Assembly: GCF_020595125.1 (NCBI RefSeq) | Contig: NZ_JACNMS010000003.1 | Location: 372,001-436,000 of the forward strand | DNA from: Jeotgalibacillus aurantiacus | Lineage (GTDB): Bacteria; Bacillota; Bacilli; Bacillales; Jeotgalibacillaceae | Direction of reading: 5' to 3' | DNA: 64,000 nt | Part shown: positions 51,457 to 60,353 of the stretch, one piece after another | Numbering within the stretch: the first letter of the stretch is position 1 | How the letters are laid out: each line of letters opens with the position of its first letter | Notes under the pieces: model-generated | What the model saw: only the letters and a program-made list of their open reading frames with translations | Told to the model about the DNA's origin: nothing | Databases searched by the model: none | Program-made: the position numbers and the translations under genes

Positions 51457-51479
51457 TATGATATAATTACTATATCATA
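51457..51479. promoter_or_regulatory. Perfect palindrome in the divergent promoter of the signalling operon
   Basis: TATGATATA and TATATCATA are exact inverted 9-bp arms around ATTAC. It contains TATAAT and TATCAT hexamers, with a TTGACT at 51444-51449. It may be an operator for the HD-GYP operon or the DUF3307 gene; the binding protein is unknown. Confidence 0.45.
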
Positions 51480-51531
51480 CTTAAATTCTATTCGTCTTTA
51501 GGATTTTTTTACTTGCTTGGAGGTGCGAAAG

Positions 51532-52677
51532 ATGAATAACCGCCAACCGTTTTCCTCAGACATACCAGCAGAGGATTTGTTAAAAATCATTTTTGAATAT
51601 GCATCAAAACTGGCTCATGAAAATGATCTGGATACGCTTCATATATTAATGGCGGAAATGGGCAAAAAGCTGACGATGGCAGATCGATGTACTTTGTGGA
51701 TTGCTGATCCTCACGAAAGAAAACTGTGGACGAAGGTCGCTCACGGTATAGACAGGATTGAAATTCCTCTTTCTTCAGGCCTTGTTGGAAGCTCCTATCA
51801 GTCAGGAGAGACGATTATTATTCACGACGCCTATACAGATAGCAGGTTCAATCCGGATATTGATAAGAAAAGTGGATACCTTACAAAGTCAATATTATGT
51901 ATCCCTATAAGAAATGCTGATAAAGAAATCATTGGCGTATATCAGGCAGTTAATAAGCAAAGTTATCCCTCCATCTTTTCTGAAAAGGATATTACTTATC
52001 TTTCTCTTGCTGCCACATATACAGGCCAATCGATTGAAAAAGCAATACTCTATTCTGAATTAGTAGAATCGCAGAAAGAAGTTATTTACACAATGGGATC
52101 AATTGGTGAGAGCCGTTCAGCCGAAACAGGAAACCATGTAAAAAGGGTCGCTAAGTACTCCTATATTATCGCCCGAGGCGCAGGTTTATCTGAGGAAGAA
52201 GCGAGCCTGATAGAGTTAGCGAGTCCCATGCACGATATCGGCAAAGTAAGCATCCCGGACGCTATTTTAAATAAACCCGGTAAACTTACGAACGAAGAAT
52301 TCGCTGTAATGAAGCAACACACATTAACAGGCTATTCTATTTTTAAAAATTCTAAAAGAAAAATATTGCAGGCTGCAGCCGTTATCGCAAAGACTCATCA
52401 CGAAAAGTGGAATGGAAAAGGCTACCCTGAAGGTTTGTCTGGAGAAGAAATCCCTCTGTACGGCAGAATAGTTGCCATTGCTGATGTGTTTGATGCACTG
52501 GCAACTGAAAGACCGTACAAAAAAGCCTGGCCACTTGAAGAAATTCTGAATTTAATTAATCAGGAAAAAGGGAAGCATTTTGATCCTCAGCTAGTAGACG
52601 TCTTTTTTGATCAGCTGCCGAAGATTCTGGAGATTAGATCACTTTATGCTGAAAAGCCGGAGAGGATGAGCGGTTAA
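51532..52677 (+). CDS. GAF / HD-GYP c-di-GMP phosphodiesterase
   Basis: A 381-residue cytoplasmic protein. A GAF sensor domain (about 30-170; MADRCTLWIADPHERKLW, GLVGSSYQSGETI) is joined by a helix to a complete HD-GYP domain (about 185-375): SRSAETGNHVKRVA, HDIGKVSIPD with the HD pair, KPGKLTNEEF, HHEKWNGKGYPEGL with the GYP motif, and AIADVFDALATERPYKKAW. It should hydrolyse c-di-GMP to GMP or pGpG. The start is 51532, with GGAGGTG 6 nt upstream. Its stop abuts the cyclase start with no gap, so the genes are translationally linked. Confidence 0.92.
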   Translation: MNNRQPFSSDIPAEDLLKIIFEYASKLAHENDLDTLHILMAEMGKKLTMADRCTLWIADPHERKLWTKVAHGIDRIEIPLSSGLVGSSYQSGETIIIHDAYTDSRFNPDIDKKSGYLTKSILCIPIRNADKEIIGVYQAVNKQSYPSIFSEKDITYLSLAATYTGQSIEKAILYSELVESQKEVIYTMGSIGESRSAETGNHVKRVAKYSYIIARGAGLSEEEASLIELASPMHDIGKVSIPDAILNKPGKLTNEEFAVMKQHTLTGYSIFKNSKRKILQAAAVIAKTHHEKWNGKGYPEGLSGEEIPLYGRIVAIADVFDALATERPYKKAWPLEEILNLINQEKGKHFDPQLVDVFFDQLPKILEIRSLYAEKPERMSG

Positions 52678-54540
52678 ATGAATGAAAAAGTGTATGAATT
52701 TAAAAAAATCTATCCAATGGATAAAGAGACTGCCTGGGAACTGATGTCAAATACAGATCATTTAAATCGGGTTTCAGGTGTATTTACCGTTCATTTCTCA
52801 AATGCTGAATATCATGACTCTACATTATACAGAACAGCAAAGGCAAAGGCTGCAGGATTTGTACCGTTAGAGTGGGTTGAGCATCCTTTTGAATGGGTGA
52901 AAAATGAATTTTATTCTGTAGAACGGGTGTATAGAAGCGGACCAATCAAACGGTTTCATTGGACCATTTCATTTGAAAATGTAAGTAGATCTGAAGCGGA
53001 TCCGCAGGTTGAGCTTACATTTACAGGAAAGTTCACACCTGCAAATCTGCTGGGGCTTTTAGCTATTCCTACATCAGCTGTCAATTCGATTAAAGAAATC
53101 ATGAAATATTTGGATAAATGTCTGGAAGCAAATCAGCAGTCAAGCATCAATATTCTGCCGGTACACGGAAAAGTTGAGCTGGATGAAATGCAACTTTCCA
53201 AAAAAAGTGCACGCTTATTGACTTTTCATCAAAATCCGGATCAGGTAAATCTTTTAATGAATCATTTAACAAGTGCCAGTGATGATGAAGTGCTGGATAT
53301 GCAGCCTTATTATCTGGCTGATCGGTGGAGTATAAATCGATCAGATGCTTTATATCTTTTTTTACATGCTGTGAAGAGTGGTCTGCTGAATCAGTCATGG
53401 AATTTGATGTGTCCGAATTGCCGGGCAGCAAAGAATTCTGTTTCTGCCATGAACCAGCTGGTTGATCAGGTGCATTGTGACCTGTGTGGAGTAGATTATG
53501 AAATGACCCTCGACCGTTACGTTGAAATGCGATTTTCTGTACATCCATCTGTCAGAAAAGCAAGGAATCAAGTCTATTGTCTGAGCGGACCATCAAGAAG
53601 TCCACATATTCTTTCACAAAAAAGAATTGCTCCAGGTGAGACTTCGTTTATTCAATATCCTGTTAAACAAGGGGATCTTCGTCTAAGAGTATTAAAGTTC
53701 AATCATTCTATTAAACTGGATCAGAACCAGCATCCTGATCAGCCTTCTGCTGTTTATCATGACACAGGATGGGATACTGATAACCTCCATATAAATAAAA
53801 ATGGCGGAGCACTGCAAATTTCAAATCAGACTGACAAGGAGATTGTCGTCTTAATAGAGAAAATGGAATGGGATCATTATGCGATCACAGGTGCTTCTAT
53901 TGCGACCCTTCAAATCTATCGCGATCTGTTTTCTAATGAAGTATTATCACCGGATCAGCAGATTGGTGTAGAAACCGTTACCGTTCTTTTCAGTGATTTG
54001 AAGGGATCTACGGCATTGTATGAATCAGTTGGTGATGCAAACGCTTATCATCAGGTGCATCAGCATTTCAATTACTTAAAAAAGCATGTGGCTGCTAACA
54101 GCGGTGGCATTGTTAAAACAATAGGCGATTCAATCATGGCTGTTTTCTTAAAGAAAGAAGATGCTTTAAGGGCTGCCATTTCGATTCAGACGGGTCTTCA
54201 CGAGTTCAATAAAGACAGTCAGACTTCCCTTAAGATAAAGCTCGGCTTATTTTCCGGCCCTGTTATTGCGGTCAATGCAAATGATATCCTTGATTATTTT
54301 GGAAGGACGGTTAATATTTCAGCGAGAATTCAGCAAAAAAGCGAAGGCGAAGATATCGTGCTGACAACATCAGATTTTGCGGAGCTTTCAGAGGTTTTTT
54401 CCAGTCATCAGTTTAAAACAGAAAAGCTGACAACGAAGCTTGCAGGGATTCATGAAAAAGCTGAATTGGTGAGAATCTTTGAGTTAGGTAATGAAGCAAC
54501 GGGTGCTTTAAATGAGGCAGCTGCTGCTCAGGAAAATTAA
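52678..54540 (+). CDS. Class III adenylate/guanylate cyclase with SRPBCC and DUF5939-like regions
   Basis: A 620-residue soluble protein. Residues 1-150 form an SRPBCC ligand-binding fold (FKKIYPMDKETAWELMSNTD). Residues about 170-420 are DUF5939-like with a zinc-ribbon-like pair CPNCRAA and CDLCGVDYEM. The C-terminal class III catalytic domain (about 430-600) has a metal site in VTVLFSDLKGST, KTIGDSIMAVF with the second aspartate and specificity lysine, and LDYFGRTVNISARIQ with transition-state Asn and Arg. It should make cAMP (or cGMP). It follows HD-GYP directly and precedes a receiver and a hybrid kinase. Confidence 0.9.
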   Translation: MNEKVYEFKKIYPMDKETAWELMSNTDHLNRVSGVFTVHFSNAEYHDSTLYRTAKAKAAGFVPLEWVEHPFEWVKNEFYSVERVYRSGPIKRFHWTISFENVSRSEADPQVELTFTGKFTPANLLGLLAIPTSAVNSIKEIMKYLDKCLEANQQSSINILPVHGKVELDEMQLSKKSARLLTFHQNPDQVNLLMNHLTSASDDEVLDMQPYYLADRWSINRSDALYLFLHAVKSGLLNQSWNLMCPNCRAAKNSVSAMNQLVDQVHCDLCGVDYEMTLDRYVEMRFSVHPSVRKARNQVYCLSGPSRSPHILSQKRIAPGETSFIQYPVKQGDLRLRVLKFNHSIKLDQNQHPDQPSAVYHDTGWDTDNLHINKNGGALQISNQTDKEIVVLIEKMEWDHYAITGASIATLQIYRDLFSNEVLSPDQQIGVETVTVLFSDLKGSTALYESVGDANAYHQVHQHFNYLKKHVAANSGGIVKTIGDSIMAVFLKKEDALRAAISIQTGLHEFNKDSQTSLKIKLGLFSGPVIAVNANDILDYFGRTVNISARIQQKSEGEDIVLTTSDFAELSEVFSSHQFKTEKLTTKLAGIHEKAELVRIFELGNEATGALNEAAAAQEN

Positions 54541-54554
54541 GTGAGGTGCAGACA

Positions 54555-54920
54555 ATGAAAAAACTGCTCATTGCAGATGACGAAGACATACTCAGAATGC
54601 TGATTGAGGATACATTGGAGGAGCTGCCATTTGTCATTTCGGAGGTGACAAACGGCAGGGAGGCATATGAACGTCTGAACGAAGAAACCTTTGATTATCT
54701 GATTCTGGATTACATGATGCCCGAGATGACAGGTTATGAAGTGCTTGAGAAACTGTCAGATGATATCAAGAGGACAATAACGATTATTATGCTGACTGCT
54801 AAAACCCAAAAAGAGGATCAGGAAGCGCTGATGCAGGCTGGTGCAGATTATTTTATTTCCAAACCATTCAGCCCGATCGAATTGGCTGATTTTATGGAGG
54901 GGCTGTTAAATGAAGGGTAA
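54555..54920 (+). CDS. Single-domain response regulator receiver
   Basis: A 121-residue CheY-like receiver without an output domain. The acidic pocket is LLIADDED, the phospho-acceptor Asp52 lies in LILDYMMPEMTG, the conserved Thr in MLTAKTQ and Lys in FISKPFSPIE. It probably shuttles phosphate or binds a partner such as the cyclase or the hybrid kinase. The start is 54555, with TGAGGTG 6 nt upstream. It overlaps the hybrid kinase gene by 11 bp. Confidence 0.92.
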   Translation: MKKLLIADDEDILRMLIEDTLEELPFVISEVTNGREAYERLNEETFDYLILDYMMPEMTGYEVLEKLSDDIKRTITIIMLTAKTQKEDQEALMQAGADYFISKPFSPIELADFMEGLLNEG

Positions 54921-57900
54921 CTCTATCAGAAAAACCTTTTTAAACTTGACTGCTACCGTTTTAATCCCGGTGTTGCTCGTTACAGCGGGTCTTTTTATTT
55001 ATTTAAGTATAGAAAACCAGGAGATTGAAGAAGAGCAGGCTGCACTTCAGGAAAAAAGCGAAGCCATCGTAGAGCTCGAGGAGAGTGTTCGAGGAATTTT
55101 CTTTAGAGCGAGAGGCTATTATGCTTTTAAGCTGGATGCAGAAAGACAGCAGTTGGATCAGGAGATAGACAGATACGCAGTAGCGGTTGAATCAGTGGAA
55201 GGTCTTGCATTGACTGATTCAGAAAGGCAGATTATTAATGAGCTAGATGCCTTTATGACCACCTATTTTAATGAGTTGCTTCCAACAGCGCTGGAATACG
55301 TTGAAAATGATGACTATGTGTCTTTGCAGACGTATTCTGCAAGTGGAGTGAACGAGACAGTCAATGAATTTCTTTTTTATGCACAGGATTTGAGAGATCA
55401 AAACCGGGTGCTTACTCAGGAGTCAATCGAGGAAACGCTTCACCATAACCTTCTCACCTTTTTACTGTTCGGCGGTGTGATGTTGCTGTTACTCGTCATT
55501 CTGCTCTTTCTTATGCGTAAAATACTGCGGTCCATTATCAGACCGATAGAAAATTTAACAGAGGCTTCGGTTGCACTGCAGCAGGGGAAGGAATATGAGC
55601 TTGATCAGGTGCTTATAAAAGCAAATGGGGAAGTAGGCGTGCTGATTAATGCCTTTGATGCGATGAAGCGTTCCATTTCCTACAAAGAGGACGAATTAAA
55701 TGCACAAAACGAAGAGTTAGTAGCCCAGCAGGAAGCACTGCATGAACAGCAGGATCAATTGAGAGACCAGCTACGGCAAATTGAAGCAACCTCACAGGCA
55801 CTCGACAGAACGCTTATGGTGATTACAGTTAATTCAAATCGTATTATTACGAAAGCCAATCGCGTTATTTGTGAAAAGCTAGGTTACGCTGATGATGAGC
55901 TTCAAGGAAAAACGACGAGAATTTTTCGCACAGGAAGCCGCCCGGATTCTTACTTTGAGCAAATGTGGCAGCAGTTGAATTTCGGCATGATTTTCAATGC
56001 TGACGTACAATTGCGCAAAAAAGATGGAGGCGTCGTCTACGCAAATATGGCCATGGTGCCTTATTTGGATGAAACGGGTCATGCGTATGAATTTATAATG
56101 ATTGCGCAGGATATTTCCCATTCAAAGCTGGCAGAAGAAGAGCTGAATAGGACCCTGCAGATTACGAAAGAGACGAAGGAACAGCTGGAACTTTACAATG
56201 ATCTGAATCAGTCTCTCGTATCTACTTTTAATAAATATGAATTTCTGGACAACACGATAGCGTATTTAAATAAAATGTATGAGTTTGACCGCAGTATGCT
56301 CTATTTGGCGGACCGGAGTGTATATTCCGCTTACAATGTGACAACAGAGCGGATTAATGAAATTTTAAAAGAACCCTTTGATTTTACCAATGCTATTAAG
56401 GGGCTGACAATTCGTAAAAAGTTATCTCCATCTTATGACCAGACACTGAATGATGTACCTGAGTATACGTACGAACTAAAGACTGTTGTAGCCAACAACG
56501 AAGGAAAAACGCTGGCAGTATTCAGAGCTGAACGGGCTGGTAATTCATTTTCGGAGAAAGAGTGCGAAGAGCTGACAGGTATTTTTAACAGAATTTCGAT
56601 TGCGTTTGACCGGATTCTTGCGTACGAGGAAATTGAATATTCACGTCAGCTTAATCAGGAAATCATTGATAACATGACTGAGGGATTACAGCTTGTTGAC
56701 CGTGACGGCTGTATGATTCAGCACAATAAACCATTATGCGAAATGCTTGGGCAGCCTTATACGAATAAAAGTATGGATTGTGAATCCTGGCTCAGTGTTG
56801 TAACGAATTCTGTTGAAGAATCGGGGTTGCTTATAACTTTCTTTAAAGCAGCATATTCGGAGGACATTGAGGGAGTCAAAACCATTCGTTATACGACGAA
56901 AGAGGAACAGCCTAAAGTCATTGATATATATGCGACCACTATTTACAGGGGCTCAAAGGGAGTCGGGACGATTTTTGTTTACCGTGATATTACGCGTGAT
57001 TATGAAGTCGACCGGATGAAGTCAGAGCTTGTCAGCACCGTCAGCCACGAACTGAGGACACCGTTGTCCAGCGTTCTCGGGTTTACGGAGCTGTTATTAA
57101 CAAAAGAAGTTAAACCGGAAAAGCAAAAGCGCTACATTCAAACCATTCATAAAGAAGCGAGAAGGCTAACGAATCTGATCAATGATTTTCTTGATCTTCA
57201 ACGGATGGAGTCCGGACGTCAGGAATATCACATGGAGCAGGTTCAACTGAATGAGATTATTTTGAAAACGATCGAAAGTCTTCAGGTGCCGCCTTCCCAT
57301 CATCTGATCTTTAACGATGAGGCACCATTAACTGTCGTAAAAGCAGATTCAGACAGGCTGACTCAGGTTCTGACGAATTTAATCAGCAACGCCATTAAGT
57401 TTTCGCCGGACGGTGGGGACGTTCTGATTAAAACGAAAAGCAGCCCATCAGGGTTAACGGTTTCCGTTCAGGATCAGGGACTTGGTATTCCAAAGGACCA
57501 GCTGCAGGGGCTGTTCCAGAAGTTCAAACGGATTGATAACAGTGAAAGAAGGAAGATTGGTGGAACGGGCCTCGGCCTCGCAATCTGTAAAGAAATTATT
57601 AATCATCACGACGGCACGATCTGGGTAGAATCTTCTGAAGGCACAGGATCTGTATTCTCGTTTACCTTACCGGTGGACCAGGAGGCGGAAGTAGCCGCAG
57701 GTACAGCAGAAGTGACTGAGGGGGATGAACAGGCCCGTATCCTCATACTCGAGGATGACCTGAGTCTTGCCTTGCTATTATCGGATGAACTTAAATCCAA
57801 AGGGTATTCGGTCGTACATCACCTTGATCCGAAACGGGCGGTCGAAGATGTGAAGCAGAGGCATATTACGGCAGTGGTGGTGGACCTTTCCCTAAGTGGT

Positions 57901-58095
57901 GATCTCGATGGCTGGGATGTTATTGAGGAGTTGAGGAATGATGCGGAAACATCCTCTATACCGATCGTGATTTCATCTGCTCTGGATCGTGATTATGAGA
58001 AAATGAGAAAATACAAGATTGAACATTATCTGGTCAAACCGTATCCTCCCGAAGCATTATCAAAAGTCATTATAATGGGTGAGGACAGGACTTAG
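54910..58095 (+). CDS. Hybrid sensor histidine kinase with HAMP, PAS, GAF-like, PAS and receiver domains
   Basis: A 1061-residue membrane sensor. Helices at about residues 13-32 and 182-204 enclose an extracellular helical sensor. HAMP (205-258), a coiled coil, PAS (about 297-415), a GAF-like region (about 430-590) and a second PAS (about 600-700) follow. The kinase core has His713 in STVSHELRTPLSS, the N-box LTNLISNAIKFSP, DQGLGI and GGTGLGLAI. A C-terminal receiver (about 945-1055) carries Asp992 in VVVDLSLSG and Lys in YLVKPYPPE. It overlaps the receiver gene by 11 bp and ends the operon that starts with HD-GYP. Confidence 0.93.
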   Translation: MKGNSIRKTFLNLTATVLIPVLLVTAGLFIYLSIENQEIEEEQAALQEKSEAIVELEESVRGIFFRARGYYAFKLDAERQQLDQEIDRYAVAVESVEGLALTDSERQIINELDAFMTTYFNELLPTALEYVENDDYVSLQTYSASGVNETVNEFLFYAQDLRDQNRVLTQESIEETLHHNLLTFLLFGGVMLLLLVILLFLMRKILRSIIRPIENLTEASVALQQGKEYELDQVLIKANGEVGVLINAFDAMKRSISYKEDELNAQNEELVAQQEALHEQQDQLRDQLRQIEATSQALDRTLMVITVNSNRIITKANRVICEKLGYADDELQGKTTRIFRTGSRPDSYFEQMWQQLNFGMIFNADVQLRKKDGGVVYANMAMVPYLDETGHAYEFIMIAQDISHSKLAEEELNRTLQITKETKEQLELYNDLNQSLVSTFNKYEFLDNTIAYLNKMYEFDRSMLYLADRSVYSAYNVTTERINEILKEPFDFTNAIKGLTIRKKLSPSYDQTLNDVPEYTYELKTVVANNEGKTLAVFRAERAGNSFSEKECEELTGIFNRISIAFDRILAYEEIEYSRQLNQEIIDNMTEGLQLVDRDGCMIQHNKPLCEMLGQPYTNKSMDCESWLSVVTNSVEESGLLITFFKAAYSEDIEGVKTIRYTTKEEQPKVIDIYATTIYRGSKGVGTIFVYRDITRDYEVDRMKSELVSTVSHELRTPLSSVLGFTELLLTKEVKPEKQKRYIQTIHKEARRLTNLINDFLDLQRMESGRQEYHMEQVQLNEIILKTIESLQVPPSHHLIFNDEAPLTVVKADSDRLTQVLTNLISNAIKFSPDGGDVLIKTKSSPSGLTVSVQDQGLGIPKDQLQGLFQKFKRIDNSERRKIGGTGLGLAICKEIINHHDGTIWVESSEGTGSVFSFTLPVDQEAEVAAGTAEVTEGDEQARILILEDDLSLALLLSDELKSKGYSVVHHLDPKRAVEDVKQRHITAVVVDLSLSGDLDGWDVIEELRNDAETSSIPIVISSALDRDYEKMRKYKIEHYLVKPYPPEALSKVIIMGEDRT

Positions 58096-58128
58096 AAACG
58101 CAAAGTGCTGAGGTTAAGGAACACGGGA

Positions 58129-58169
58129 AGCCGGGACGATACTCACATAGAGTCGTTCCGGCTTTTTTG
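58129..58169 (+). terminator. Terminator of the signalling operon
   Basis: AGCCGG-ACGA pairs with TCGT-CCGGCT across a 13-nt loop, followed by six Ts. Confidence 0.85.
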
Positions 58170-58217
58170 AATGAATGAGAGCACGGCGATATCACACCGC
58201 TGTATGTCCAACATTTT

Positions 58218-58631
58218 TTAAAGCGTAGGGCGTCCTGACTGATGCTCATAATTCCGTTTGATCATACCGGTTGAACGCTGGAGATCAAATGTGTCGTAGT
58301 AAGGCTGAAGCTCTTCATCACACATCAAATCAATCATATACAAATCATCAAGCTCATTTAGCATGCGTTTGACAAGCTCTTTGCCAATGCCCTGCTTTTT
58401 GTAGTCAGGCAGTACCTCTAAAAGTGGAATATAAGCAGAAAGAATGCCATCACTGATCGCGGTAATAAAACCGGTAACCTGATTGGTCTCTTCTTCAATG
58501 GCGACCACGATCCGGTAACTGTTCTGCAGGATTTGCAGGTGTTTTTCGCGGGATGGCGGATTAGGCCACCCGTCAAAGAAACCTTCTAACATGGCAGGGG
58601 TAATCCCTTCAGTGGATGTTTGATAAAGCAT
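58218..58631 (-). CDS. GNAT-family N-acetyltransferase
   Basis: A 137-residue acetyltransferase. The acetyl-CoA loop is VLPDYKKQGIGKELVKRML (Q-x-x-G-x-G/A type: KQGIGKEL), preceded by VTGFITAISDGILSAYIPLLEV. The substrate is unknown. I place the start at 58631, 10 nt after AAGGAGG; ATGs at 58640 and 58637 are too close to that sequence. Confidence 0.85.
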   Translation of the reverse strand: MLYQTSTEGITPAMLEGFFDGWPNPPSREKHLQILQNSYRIVVAIEEETNQVTGFITAISDGILSAYIPLLEVLPDYKKQGIGKELVKRMLNELDDLYMIDLMCDEELQPYYDTFDLQRSTGMIKRNYEHQSGRPTL

Positions 58632-58802
58632 GAACATCATTCCTCCTTATATGTGGACAGTCATTAAAGAGCTAACCCGGCTCAAAAGTAAAATTCGACA
58701 AAAAGAAATAAAATCCTTTTTCAATGCCAATGCCGCGATCTGCAATTGACCGTTCCGTTTCAGTCACCGGTCTGTCATAGTAAAAGTAAAAGGGGAGTGA
58801 TC

Positions 58803-59765
58803 ATGATGAAAACAGCTATGTTAAGCAGATGGCACGTACACGCAGATGATTATGTAAAAGAAGCGCTGGCACATCCTGAGATTGATGTTTGTGCAGTGTG
58901 GGATGAAGATGCCAAAAGAGGTCAGGACTGGGCAGATGAACTCGGTGTCCCATTCTATGAGAGGCTGGATGATCTTCTTGAACGTACTGAAATAGAAGCG
59001 GTCATCGTGGATACACCGACTGTTATGCATAAAGAGGTCATCATAAAAGCTGCGAATAAGGGAAAACATATCTTTTCAGAAAAAGTGTTAGGGCTTTCAG
59101 TGAAAGAGTGTGAGGAGATCTTTGCCGCGGTAGATGCAGCAGGTGTTCATCTCATGTTATCTCTGCCAAGGCTCTCAGCTGATTATTATCTTTATGGACA
59201 GAAGCTTGCTGATGAAGGAAAGCTTGGGAAGCTGACTTCATTTCGATGCAGAGTGTCCCATAATGGAGCTGTTCCGACGAAAGAAAATCCACATGGCTGG
59301 CTTCCGGAAGCTTTTCTGAAAAAAGAAGAAACATCAGGTGGCGCCCTCATTGATCTTGGTGCCCATCCGATTTACCTCGCTAACCGGTTTGGTGGCAAAG
59401 TAAAAGAAGTGAAGGCGTTATTTCAAACGGTGTATAAAAGCGAAGTAGACGAGCTTGCAGCAGTACTGGTGTCATATGACAGCGGATTAATGGCCGTGAT
59501 CGAAACCGATTTTGTTTCAAGCGGACTGTTCCATCTGGAGCTTCGGGGGACGGAAGGGAATTATCTTGTAGAAGGTAAAAAGGGGCGTATGCAAAACGCT
59601 GAAACCGGTGGTGATTGGATAGAACCTGAGCTTCCAGCATCTGCACCAAGTGCAATGGAGCAGTGGGTCAACCAGGTTAAAAGAGGTGCAGAACCACTCA
59701 TCACAAGAGAAGACATGCTCAGACTGACTGAAGTGAATGAGCGGGCTTACAGAGGAAGGGAATAG
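58803..59765 (+). CDS. Gfo/Idh/MocA-family NAD(P)-dependent oxidoreductase
   Basis: A 320-residue enzyme. The Rossmann domain (1-120) ends with the conserved EKVLGLSVKECEEIF (EKP-type lysine motif with V for P); the substrate domain includes GGALIDLGAHPIYLANRFGG with the catalytic D-x-x-x-H arrangement. Family members oxidise sugars, inositols or related compounds; the substrate is unknown. The N-terminus lacks a clear GxGxxG, reading LSRWHVHADDY instead. GGGGAG lies 5 nt before the ATG; a second ATG follows at 58806. An acetyltransferase gene follows after 11 bp. Confidence 0.85.
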   Translation: MMKTAMLSRWHVHADDYVKEALAHPEIDVCAVWDEDAKRGQDWADELGVPFYERLDDLLERTEIEAVIVDTPTVMHKEVIIKAANKGKHIFSEKVLGLSVKECEEIFAAVDAAGVHLMLSLPRLSADYYLYGQKLADEGKLGKLTSFRCRVSHNGAVPTKENPHGWLPEAFLKKEETSGGALIDLGAHPIYLANRFGGKVKEVKALFQTVYKSEVDELAAVLVSYDSGLMAVIETDFVSSGLFHLELRGTEGNYLVEGKKGRMQNAETGGDWIEPELPASAPSAMEQWVNQVKRGAEPLITREDMLRLTEVNERAYRGRE

Positions 59766-59776
59766 GAGGAGAGAAT

Positions 59777-60334
59777 TTGGAACCGTTTTTTACAGAGAGA
59801 TTGGTTATGAGACCTTATACGCTCAATGATTATGAGGAATACATCAGACAAATGGAGCGGAGGAAGCATTCTCAGCATCAATATGATGAAGGTTACATAG
59901 ACATGAAGGGCTTCACAAAAGAGATGTTTCAGGAAAAGCTTGATCGTTTCCAACGATGGGCAGAAGACGATCACGTTTATGTGTGGGCTCTATTTAAAAA
60001 AGAAAATGGAGAATTAATTGGTCACACAGATCTTATGGTTTTGAGCAGGGGAGATACGCAATGGGGTGTCACAGGTTATGCGCTTCACAACCAGTTCTGG
60101 GGAGAAGGATTTGGAACAGAAGCCCTTAAAGGACTCACAAACATTGCATTTGAAAAGCTGAAGCTTCATCGTCTTGAAGCCCAGATCAATCTAGATAATG
60201 AAGCGTCAATCAAAACGGCAAAACGAGCAGGTTTTGAATATGAATGTGTCCGTAAAAACTTTCTTTTCGAAAACGGCTGCTGGACGGATCACGTCATTTA
60301 TGTAAAAACAAAAACGGAAACGAGCGCAGTTTAA
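59777..60334 (+). CDS. RimJ/RimL-type GNAT acetyltransferase
   Basis: A 185-residue acetyltransferase. FTERLVMRPYTLNDYEEYIR opens the fold, WGVTGYALHNQFWGEGFGTEAL carries the acetyl-CoA pyrophosphate loop, and LEAQINLDNEASIKTAKRAGF is the typical late helix. RimL-like enzymes acetylate protein N-termini or small amines; the substrate is unknown. The start is TTG at 59777, with AGGAGGAG upstream. It is probably co-transcribed with the Gfo/Idh/MocA gene. Its stop codon lies in the loop of its own terminator. Confidence 0.87.
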   Translation: MEPFFTERLVMRPYTLNDYEEYIRQMERRKHSQHQYDEGYIDMKGFTKEMFQEKLDRFQRWAEDDHVYVWALFKKENGELIGHTDLMVLSRGDTQWGVTGYALHNQFWGEGFGTEALKGLTNIAFEKLKLHRLEAQINLDNEASIKTAKRAGFEYECVRKNFLFENGCWTDHVIYVKTKTETSAV

Positions 60335-60352
60335 GCGTTCGTTTCCGTTTTT
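60310..60352 (+). terminator. Terminator of the oxidoreductase/acetyltransferase operon
   Basis: AAAACGGAAACGA-CGC pairs with GCG-TCGTTTCCGTTTT style arms around the stop codon, with a five-T tail that runs into the family C repeats. Confidence 0.88.
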
Positions 60353-60353
60353 C

